Part shown: piece by piece, positions 1 to 5,723 of the stretch
Layout: each line of letters begins with the position of its first letter
Numbering within the stretch: the stretch's first letter is position 1
Assembly (NCBI GenBank): GCA_903911455.1
Contig: CAIWDQ010000452.1
Span: 1 to 9,458, forward strand
Direction: 5' to 3'
Origin: an uncultured bacterium
Lineage (GTDB): Bacteria > Bacteroidota > Bacteroidia > Bacteroidales > JACABE01
Length of the DNA: 9,458 nucleotides
Notes under the pieces: generated by a model
The model's database searches: none
The model's input: the letters and a program-made list of their open reading frames with translations, nothing else
Told to the model about the DNA's origin: nothing
Translations under genes and position numbers: made by a program

Positions 1-86
1 ATTATTAAAAATAAGAATACGACAGCTTTAATTAAGTGTTTTATTAATTTTATCTCACAATTTTTTATGATAAATCTATGAGTACT

Positions 87-164
87 TCCTGACAGGTTTT
101 TCATCCTATCAGGTTTAAAAGCCTTTTTAGATATAGACCTGACAGGATGGGAAACCTGTCAGGA
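87..164. repeat. Inverted pair of CCTGACAGG hairpins
   Basis: Two 28-nt elements (87-114 and 137-164) lie head to head, separated by 22 nt. The second, read on the opposite strand, matches the first at 25 of 28 positions. Each element is also a hairpin on its own. In the second, CCTGACAGG (138-146) and CCTGTCAGG (155-163) form a perfect 9-bp stem around an 8-nt loop. In the first, the right arm reads CCTATCAGG, one mismatch. The pair can therefore fold either as two small hairpins or as one long stem. Related palindromes occur at the other end of the window (8009-8035, 8060-8085, 8175-8207). This looks like a dispersed REP/BIME-like intergenic element; a terminator role for a gene to the left is possible. 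Confidence 0.75.
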
Positions 165-200
165 GTTAATAATCAGAGATTAATAAATTTAAATATTAAA

Positions 201-222
201 AGGAAGAACGACGAAGCAATCT
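201..222 (+). repeat. Remnant of a widespread intergenic repeat
   Basis: The stretch GAACGACGAAGCAATCT (206-222), preceded by AGGAA, resembles the right part of a palindromic intergenic repeat found in many unrelated bacteria, which usually starts GTCATTGCGAGG and continues into an ACGAAGCAATC core. The left part is missing here and the sequence passes straight into A-rich DNA, so this would be a decayed or truncated copy. Identification is from memory of the motif. Confidence 0.4.
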
Positions 223-331
223 AAATAAAAATAAAAAAAATCATTATTAAATTTCTAAAAACTGGACTTTATCTATTTAAGAATATAGTTTCAAAATAAT
301 TTTTATAGATGTTTTTAATAATATTTAAACT

Positions 332-355
332 TTATTCTCCCCTTTCGGGGAATAA
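332..355. repeat. C/G-rich hairpin
   Basis: TCCCC (338-342) pairs with GGGGA (347-351) around a TTTC loop. TTAT (332-335) and ATAA (352-355) extend the stem across a two-base bulge. It is conspicuous in otherwise very AT-rich DNA. A weak T-containing stretch follows on the plus strand, so a terminator is possible, but no gene ends just before it. Confidence 0.45.
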
Positions 356-419
356 ATCTTAAAATGTCATCTAAAAGTGCTCATTTTTTAAATACCTCAT
401 AATGTGGTGAACTCGATCA

Positions 420-597
420 AATAATCTTTTGGTTTGATATAATCCGCCCGGATTCTTCGAAATAATCTTTTGGTTTGACATAATCCATTCGTATTTTATA
501 AAATCTTTTTTTGGTTTGATATAATAAACGTTTTTTATACAAAATCTTTTTTTGGTAAGATAAATTTAACTCGGATTTTACGAAATCTTTTTACAGG
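420..597. repeat. Imperfect tandem repeat, about 41-bp period, 4.4 copies
   Basis: Units begin near 420, 461, 500, 541 and 583 (partial). Each has a core resembling AATCTTTTGGTTTGATATAA, followed by a more variable part that often contains TCGGATTTTA or similar. The first two units share AATAATCTTTTGGTTTGA exactly. Units three and four have two extra T residues in the T run and diverge more, and the last keeps only AAATCTTTTT. There are no non-repeated spacers of constant length, so it is not a CRISPR array. Frames through it do not stay open. It may be a variable-number repeat or a cluster of protein-binding sites; nothing seen decides between them. Confidence 0.7.
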
Positions 598-1013
598 ATG
601 AAAAAATCAGAACTTTATTTAGAAGTGTTCTAATCCAAAAAATTATTTTAATACTAAAATTAACCTCCTTCATCTTTATATTTCTTATTATTTAACACCA
701 AAAAATTTTTGTGATGAAAAAGATGCATTAAATGAAGGCTGTCTTCTTATCTCCAGTTTTAATTATATAATTGTCATGAAATAGCAATCATAAAATTAAA
801 AATAAAGACATTAACAAAATAAAAAAGAAAAAAAGTAAGATTAACTATCAGTTTTTAATTATTTTTAAAATGGATTTAAACCAAAAGGCAGCATTAAAAC
901 CTAAAAGCAATATGAAGAATTATTTTTGGAAGGATTGTTTTAAAAATTGGGATTAGAAATATGTATCTTACTAATAAAATACATACTGATTAAATATGGA
1001 TACAGCAAATTAA

Positions 1014-1035
1014 AGCATCAATTTATATTGATGCT
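1014..1035 (-). terminator. Probable terminator of the usp-SPOR unit
   Basis: AGCATCAAT (1014-1022) and ATTGATGCT (1027-1035) form a perfect 9-bp stem with a TTAT loop. On the minus strand the stem is followed by TTTAATTT. It lies 27 nt beyond the SPOR stop codon (1063-1065). The stem is AT-rich and the T tract is broken, so termination may be weak. Confidence 0.55.
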
Positions 1036-1062
1036 AAAGAGATTAATAAAATCAAAAACTAC

Positions 1063-1482
1063 TTATAGATTTATATTTGGGAAGAAAATATTGTCTTTTA
1101 TAACAAAAGCATCTGGAAAATCTGCTTTAATCTTTTCAACAAATCCTCTTGCTTCCATGCGGGTGCGGAAGTCGCCAACTTTAACCTTATAATTTGGTTC
1201 GTCAAACACAACATAAGCCTCAATATCCGGATACTTTGCTATGAAAGCAGCCTTCGCCTGATTGGCATTTGTTTTAGAATTATTGCCAGATTGAAAAAAG
1301 ATATTAATCCTGAAACCCGGGATGGTATTAGCAACCTCATTCACTTTGATGTATTTTTGAATAAGTTCATCAACCTTACCATCTTGCACCACTTCTTTGC
1401 TCCCATCTTTTTGATTCTGGGCATTTGCAAAAGGAGCAAATGCCAGAATCATCAAAGAAATTAAAAAATATTTTTTAAGCAT
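1063..1482 (-). CDS. Secreted SPOR-domain protein, 139 aa
   Basis: Small exported protein with a C-terminal SPOR domain, a fold that in other proteins binds denuded glycan strands of peptidoglycan, often at division sites. Residues 1-21 form a signal peptide: KK at 3-4, a hydrophobic run 6-18, and a likely cut after Ala-Asn-Ala (19-21) before Gln22. The SPOR-like part spans about 55-132, with GFRINIFFQSG (56-66) as its first strand and YKVKVGDFRTRMEARGF (98-114) as the second strand and helix start. The VGDF..R.EA pattern is typical. There is no lipobox cysteine and no further membrane segment, so a soluble periplasmic protein is expected. The start lies 5 nt after the usp stop, which implies co-transcription; no Shine-Dalgarno sequence is visible. 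Family assignment is firm, but the precise role is unknown. Confidence 0.88.
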   Translation of the reverse strand: MLKKYFLISLMILAFAPFANAQNQKDGSKEVVQDGKVDELIQKYIKVNEVANTIPGFRINIFFQSGNNSKTNANQAKAAFIAKYPDIEAYVVFDEPNYKVKVGDFRTRMEARGFVEKIKADFPDAFVIKDNIFFPNINL

Positions 1483-1487
1483 GCAGA

Positions 1488-2333
1488 TTATCTTGCAGAA
1501 TCGTTAATTTCGATAGGTTGAATACTTAAAACTGGTATAGGACTGTTATTTACCATTTGCTGAGCATAAGGCCCTAACCAGAAGTTAGCAGCAGTCTTTT
1601 CCTGTTCAGTCATAATTGCAATTAAGTCGGCATTCACTTGCTGAGCATACTCAATTGTAGTATTTGTAGTATTATCAGCAGTAACATTATTAACTACATA
1701 TCTAACATTATGTTCTTTCAGATATTTTTCAACTTGCTCAACATAAGTATCTACTTTACGTTGAATTGCTTTTAAAGATGTAGTATAAATACCTAAGATA
1801 TGAATTTCAGCATCAAAATACTTTGCAATTTTACAAGTAAAAGGAACTTTCTGACGAGTATCCATCGAACTGTCAATTGGAAGAATAATTCTTTCCAGTT
1901 TTTTATTGAAGTTAAAACCATATCTAATAGTAATAACCGGACATGGAGCATAGGTTACAATACGAAAAGCATTACTCCCCATCCACATCTTTTCGAACCC
2001 TGAAGCACCATGTGTACCTGCAATTATCAATTCAGCATCATTATACTTAGCCTGATTAGCTATTTCGCTGTACACTCTACCTTTTCTAAGTTTATAACTT
2101 AGTTTGCCATTGTGTAGCTTTTTTTGATATTCATCTTGAATTTTCTCAATATGGGACTTTGCTTCATTTCTGATTTCATTTCCTGATGTTGAAATAGCTG
2201 AATCAGATTCAGATTGATTGTCTACCCAAACCATCATAATGTTAGCATCAGTTTTATTAGCAATGTCAAGAGCAAGGTCAAGAGCATACATCGACCCCTT
2301 TGAAAAATCAATAGCTACAATTATTTCTTTCAT
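1488..2333 (-). CDS. Tandem universal stress protein (UspA family), 281 aa
   Basis: Cytosolic stress-response protein with two Usp domains (about 1-138 and 146-275), the usual Bacteroidota arrangement. Domain 1 starts with the IIVAIDFS strand (4-11) and has a full ATP-binding motif G106-x2-G109-x9-G119-S120, followed by CPVITI (131-136). Domain 2 starts at RIILPIDSS (148-156) and ends PIPVLSI (265-271), but the Gly-x2-Gly part is absent: the matching stretch reads MTEQEKTAANFWLGPYAQQM, keeping only an LGP at 253-255. So the first domain probably binds nucleotide and the second probably does not. The start at 2331-2333 fits the family N-terminus MKEIIVAID. It is the first gene of a unit with the SPOR protein and is divergent from ruvB across 119 bp. 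Partners and signals cannot be told from sequence. Confidence 0.92.
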   Translation of the reverse strand: MKEIIVAIDFSKGSMYALDLALDIANKTDANIMMVWVDNQSESDSAISTSGNEIRNEAKSHIEKIQDEYQKKLHNGKLSYKLRKGRVYSEIANQAKYNDAELIIAGTHGASGFEKMWMGSNAFRIVTYAPCPVITIRYGFNFNKKLERIILPIDSSMDTRQKVPFTCKIAKYFDAEIHILGIYTTSLKAIQRKVDTYVEQVEKYLKEHNVRYVVNNVTADNTTNTTIEYAQQVNADLIAIMTEQEKTAANFWLGPYAQQMVNNSPIPVLSIQPIEINDSAR

Positions 2334-2339
2334 AGTTTC

Positions 2340-2370
2340 TTTGATTAAATGATTATTTTTTATAATTTCG
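2340..2370 (+). promoter_or_regulatory. Candidate Bacteroidota-type promoter for ruvB-queG
   Basis: TTTG (2340-2343) is followed after exactly 19 nt by TAATTTCG (2363-2370), which differs from the TAnnTTTG consensus at one position. Both element order and spacing fit the -33/-7 promoter of this phylum. It would give a leader of about 75 nt before the ruvB ATG at 2453. I found no equally good promoter for the divergent usp gene. Confidence 0.4.
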
Positions 2371-2452
2371 CTAAATTATATAATTCTTTTAGTTGTTATA
2401 CTAAATAAACAATAATTTTGTTACAATATTACGCTACAAAAATACAAATTAA

Positions 2453-3478
2453 ATGAATAATAATCTCGATGCAAGTGGAAATAGTTTAAATAATGTTGAA
2501 AAAGAATATGAAAAAGCCTTACGTCCATCGTATTTCGATAGTTTTGCAGGACAATATCAGGTAGTAGAAAACCTAAAAATATTTGTTGAAGCAGCAAAGC
2601 AAAGAGGTGAAGCTTTAGATCATGTCCTTTTACATGGACCTCCCGGACTAGGAAAAACAACATTATCACATATTATCGCCAACGAATTAAACGTTAATAT
2701 AAAGATAACATCAGGACCTGTATTGGATAAACCCGGTGAATTAGCAGGATTATTAACAAATCTGGAAGAAAATGATGTCCTCTTTATTGATGAAATTCAT
2801 CGTCTATCTCCTGTTGTTGAAGAATATCTTTATTCAGCAATGGAAGATTATAAGATAGATATCATGATTGAATCAGGACCTAATGCCCGCAGTGTTCAGA
2901 TAAGTTTAAATCCTTTTACTTTAATTGGAGCTACTACTCGTTCGGGATTATTAACTGCACCTCTTCGTTCAAGGTTTGGTATTAATTCGCGTTTATCTTA
3001 TTATGATGCTATCATATTAGAATCAATTATAATTCGTTCGGCAAGTATTTTAAGAATAGAAATTCATAAAGATGCAGCCAATGAAATTGCACGTCGTAGT
3101 CGTGGGACCCCTCGTATTGCGAATCTTTTATTAAGAAGAGTAAGAGACTTTGCTCAAATAAAAGGAGATGGTAATATTGACATGAAGATAGTTCAGTATG
3201 CTTTGAATGCCTTAAATGTTGATAAGAATGGTTTGGATGAAATGGACAATAAAATCCTTTCTACTATTATTGATAAATTTAAAGGTGGTCCTGTTGGCTT
3301 AACTACAATAGCAACTGCTGTTGGTGAAGACTCCGGTACAATTGAAGAAGTGTACGAACCTTTTCTTATCATGGAAGGTTATATGATGCGGACTCCAAGA
3401 GGTAGAGAAGTAACAGAGATGGCTTATAAACACCTCGGTAAAATCAATCTTAACAAGCAAAAAGATCTTTTTGATTAA
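2453..3478 (+). CDS. ruvB: Holliday junction branch migration ATPase RuvB
   Basis: Hexameric AAA+ motor that, with RuvA, drives branch migration of Holliday junctions before RuvC cleavage, in recombinational repair. At 341 aa it is full length. Walker A GPPGLGKTT is at 62-70, Walker B/DEIH within LFIDEIHRL at 110-118, sensor 1 GATTR at 159-163, and the arginine-finger segment LRSRFG at 171-176. The C-terminal winged helix (about 260-335, GPVGLTTIATAVGED) binds DNA. The N-terminal KALRP (21-25) is the usual RuvB opening. The ATG has no clear Shine-Dalgarno sequence. It is followed after 3 nt by queG, so the two are almost certainly co-transcribed. ruvA and ruvC are not in the window. No unusual residues were noticed. 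Confidence 0.97.
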   Translation: MNNNLDASGNSLNNVEKEYEKALRPSYFDSFAGQYQVVENLKIFVEAAKQRGEALDHVLLHGPPGLGKTTLSHIIANELNVNIKITSGPVLDKPGELAGLLTNLEENDVLFIDEIHRLSPVVEEYLYSAMEDYKIDIMIESGPNARSVQISLNPFTLIGATTRSGLLTAPLRSRFGINSRLSYYDAIILESIIIRSASILRIEIHKDAANEIARRSRGTPRIANLLLRRVRDFAQIKGDGNIDMKIVQYALNALNVDKNGLDEMDNKILSTIIDKFKGGPVGLTTIATAVGEDSGTIEEVYEPFLIMEGYMMRTPRGREVTEMAYKHLGKINLNKQKDLFD

Positions 3479-3481
3479 TCA

Positions 3482-4408
3482 ATGAATTCTGAACTTACAC
3501 AAATAATAAAAAGAGAAGCTCAAAAGTTGGGTTTCTCTTTTTGTTCTATCTCTAGAGTTGTTTCTCTTAATAATGAAGAGATTCATCTTAAGAAATGGCT
3601 GGAGAATAAGTATCATGGTGAGATGTTATTTATGGAAAATCATCAAGAGAAACGTATTGATCCAAAGCTACTGTTTGATAATGCAAAGTCGGTTATAAGT
3701 GTTGGGCTAAATTATTTCATAAAAGAAATAAATAATAAAGATACTTACAAGATAGCTAAGTTTGCTTATGGAAAAGACTACCATTATATAATTAAAGATC
3801 GTTTAAGCAAACTGATAGATTTAATTAAAGAAATAAATCCAGATGTTAATGCAAGAGCTTTTGTAGATTCAGCTCCTGTGATGGATAAAGCTTGGGCTCA
3901 GAGGAGTGGAATAGGTTGGATTGGGAAGAATACTTGCGTAATTAATAAGAAAAGTGGTTCCTTTTTTTTACTTGGTGAGATAATTACTGACATTGAGCTG
4001 GAATCAGATCAAGAAGAAAAAGATCATTGTGGTAATTGTTCTAAATGTATTGATATCTGCCCTACTAATGCATTAATTGCACCCCATGTTTTAGATGCTC
4101 GTAAGTGTATTTCTTATCTTACTATTGAGTATAAAAAAGATTTACCTAATGATTTAAAAGATAAATTCAATAATTATATTTTTGGTTGTGATATTTGTCA
4201 GGATGTATGCCCATGGAACATTAAATCTGCAGTTCCTCATAATGATGCGGAACTAATGCCTGACGAAAGACTCGTAAATCTAACCAAAGAAGATTGGGAA
4301 AACTTATCTCCTAAACAATTTAAAGACATTTTTAAGAATACTTGTTTAGAAAGAACAGGATATAAACGGATAATGCGAAACATTAATCACATTAGGAGTA
4401 CTATCTAA
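3482..4408 (+). CDS. queG: Epoxyqueuosine reductase QueG
   Basis: Cobalamin- and iron-sulfur-dependent cytosolic enzyme that reduces epoxyqueuosine to queuosine in the wobble position of GUN-anticodon tRNAs, the last step of queuosine synthesis. Two [4Fe-4S] clusters are indicated by C183-x2-C186-x2-C189-x3-C193-P and by C209 with C236-x2-C239-x3-C243-P. Upstream, FVDSAPVMDKAWAQRSG (127-143) and the following GIGWIGKNT (143-151) are the conserved active-site block; Asp135 probably corresponds to the catalytic Asp of characterised enzymes. At 308 aa it is the short form, without the C-terminal HEAT-like extension of some homologues. The start lies 3 nt after the ruvB stop, suggesting translational coupling. 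The 3' end overlaps the convergent adenylate kinase gene by 8 nt. Confidence 0.96.
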   Translation: MNSELTQIIKREAQKLGFSFCSISRVVSLNNEEIHLKKWLENKYHGEMLFMENHQEKRIDPKLLFDNAKSVISVGLNYFIKEINNKDTYKIAKFAYGKDYHYIIKDRLSKLIDLIKEINPDVNARAFVDSAPVMDKAWAQRSGIGWIGKNTCVINKKSGSFFLLGEIITDIELESDQEEKDHCGNCSKCIDICPTNALIAPHVLDARKCISYLTIEYKKDLPNDLKDKFNNYIFGCDICQDVCPWNIKSAVPHNDAELMPDERLVNLTKEDWENLSPKQFKDIFKNTCLERTGYKRIMRNINHIRSTI

Positions 4409-5570
4409 GATTTTTAAAGCCATTTTCTATCTCAAAAGATATCTTTTGATAAACTTCGTCAAATGTCCCCATTCCATCTATCTTACTTACTCCATGCAAC
4501 TGGTTATATTTCTCAATTACTGGCACAGTTTTGCTTTCGTGTTCCTGTAATCGTTGTACAATCTTAGCAGTGCTGGTATCATAAGGCATACAATTATTAG
4601 TTTTACTTCTTTCATCCAAACGTTTTATGAGTTCAAGGGTTGGGACTTCAATCTCAATTATCTTTGCTATACTTGAACCATGTTTTTTTAGTAATCCATC
4701 TAATATATACGACTGTACAAGTGTTCGCGGAAAGCCTTTAAAGATAAATCCTTTTATATCTTTTGAGTTTTGCAGCTTCTTTTCTATAAGTTGAACCACT
4801 ATTTCGTCAGGAACTAACTGTCCGTTTTCATATAATTCAGTTATTCTTTTACCGATTTCAGTGTTAGCTTTTATTTCTTGCTCAAGCATCTCACCTGTAG
4901 CAACATATTCCAGACCATAAGCCTTAGCTAGTGCTTTCCCTTGCGATCCTCTCCCCGAACCCGGATATCCAAACAAAACTATATTTAATAATTTTTTACT
5001 TAGTTCATTATTTATGATGTCAGTGATCTGTATATTTACATTCTCTATAGTATCAACACCATTCACTTCAAAATAAACTCCTTTATCTTTATAAAACTGA
5101 AGAACAGGCAGGGTTTTATTATTATATTCAGTTAATCTATTCCTAATTACAGTTTCATTATCATCATTACGTCCCGAAGTTTTACCTCTATTTAAGAGTC
5201 TTTCTACAGAAACCTCATTACTAACATTAAGACTTATCAAACAATTTAAAGAAGTGTTTAATTTCAACATCAAACCTTCCAGAATATATGCCTGAATATA
5301 TGTTCGAGGGAAACCATCAAAGAGAAAACCATTAGAATCGGGGTTATCAGTAATTGTTTTTTCTATTATCTGAACTATAATTTCGTCAGAAACTAAACCA
5401 CCGGACGCTATTATACTTTGGGCTTCCTGTCCGAGCTTGGTTTTATTTGCAATTTCTTTTCTTAAAAGATCTCCCGTTGAGATGTAAAACAGTTTATATT
5501 TCTTTATCAGGAACTCTGACTGTGTTCCTTTTCCTGCTCCCGGAGGACCAAACAATGCAATGTTTAACAT
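4401..5570 (-). CDS. adk: Tandem adenylate kinase: active domain plus degenerate second domain
   Basis: A 389-aa protein made of two head-to-tail adenylate kinase domains (about 1-190 and 194-389), each close to the normal size of a short-lid bacterial enzyme. Adenylate kinase interconverts ATP+AMP and 2 ADP in the cytosol. Domain 1 looks active: P-loop GPPGAGKGT (8-16, Lys14), STGDLLR (31-37), FDGFPRT (84-90), GRNDD (133-137) and Arg145. Domain 2 aligns at an offset of 193 and has lost key residues: P-loop GYPGSGRGS (201-209) has Arg207 for Lys, STGDLLR becomes ATGEMLE (224-230), FDGFPRT becomes FKGFPRT (277-283), and the lid GRxDD is replaced by MPYDT (328-332). Arg282 and Arg340 remain. 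No zinc-type lid cysteines are present in domain 1. The reading frame is intact, so this is a fusion or duplication, not decay. The second half is probably a non-catalytic or regulatory pseudokinase (inference). Confidence 0.93.
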   Translation of the reverse strand: MLNIALFGPPGAGKGTQSEFLIKKYKLFYISTGDLLRKEIANKTKLGQEAQSIIASGGLVSDEIIVQIIEKTITDNPDSNGFLFDGFPRTYIQAYILEGLMLKLNTSLNCLISLNVSNEVSVERLLNRGKTSGRNDDNETVIRNRLTEYNNKTLPVLQFYKDKGVYFEVNGVDTIENVNIQITDIINNELSKKLLNIVLFGYPGSGRGSQGKALAKAYGLEYVATGEMLEQEIKANTEIGKRITELYENGQLVPDEIVVQLIEKKLQNSKDIKGFIFKGFPRTLVQSYILDGLLKKHGSSIAKIIEIEVPTLELIKRLDERSKTNNCMPYDTSTAKIVQRLQEHESKTVPVIEKYNQLHGVSKIDGMGTFDEVYQKISFEIENGFKNLR

Positions 5571-5621
5571 GTTGAAATTTATTTAATGTTTAATAAGATT
5601 TATCCCTCTTTTATCAACAGA

Positions 5622-5629
5622 CAAATTTA
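5622..5629 (-). promoter_or_regulatory. Candidate -7 box for adk
   Basis: On the minus strand this reads TAAATTTG, a perfect TAnnTTTG match, about 52 nt upstream of the adk ATG. No TTTG lies at the expected -33 distance, so only the -7 element is supported. A promoter here fits the terminator just upstream, which separates adk from the mutase gene. Confidence 0.4.
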
Positions 5630-5667
5630 CTAATTTTAATTCAATCTTATAATATCTTTTAAAATAA

Positions 5668-5695
5668 AAAAGAGAATCCCGAAGAATTCTCTTTT
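5668..5695 (-). terminator. Rho-independent terminator of the mutase gene
   Basis: AAAAGAGAAT (5668-5677) and ATTCTCTTTT (5686-5695) form a perfect 10-bp stem around an 8-nt loop. On the minus strand the stem ends in a run reading TTTTTTATTTT. It starts 28 nt after the mutase stop codon. Position and T tract make this a good terminator for the mutase gene, leaving adk as a separate transcription unit. Confidence 0.8.
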
Positions 5696-5723
5696 ACTGT
5701 ATTGATTTTTGGTAATAATAGAC

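Larger units (their letters stand above)
1..1062. other. Gene-free, repeat-rich AT-rich region
   Basis: About 1 kb without a convincing coding region on either strand. The first 81 bases are open in frame 1 on the plus strand and end at a TGA (79-81). This could be the last 26 codons of a gene cut by the window edge, but there is nothing recognisable in them. The region holds paired CCTGACAGG hairpins (87-164), a short repeat remnant (201-222), a hairpin (332-355), a tandem repeat array (420-597) and a probable terminator (1014-1035). Between about 600 and 1000 I see only AT-rich sequence with short A and T runs. An 81-codon frame starting at a TTG at 947 runs antisense into the SPOR gene and is not credible. 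Confidence 0.7.

Noticed and set aside
420..597. CRISPR array
   Set aside because: The units follow one another directly with a shared degenerate sequence; there are no unique spacers of constant length and no cas genes.
947..1192. 81-codon plus-strand frame
   Set aside because: Starts at a TTG, has low-complexity AT-driven composition and runs antisense into the well-supported SPOR gene.
2421..2669. Minus-strand frame overlapping the start of ruvB
   Set aside because: Antisense to the conserved N-terminal part of RuvB, including the Walker A region; no plausible product.
4983..5000. Two separate adk genes split by a frameshift
   Set aside because: The frame is continuous through the linker (about residues 190-194) with no stop, so a single fused protein is encoded.
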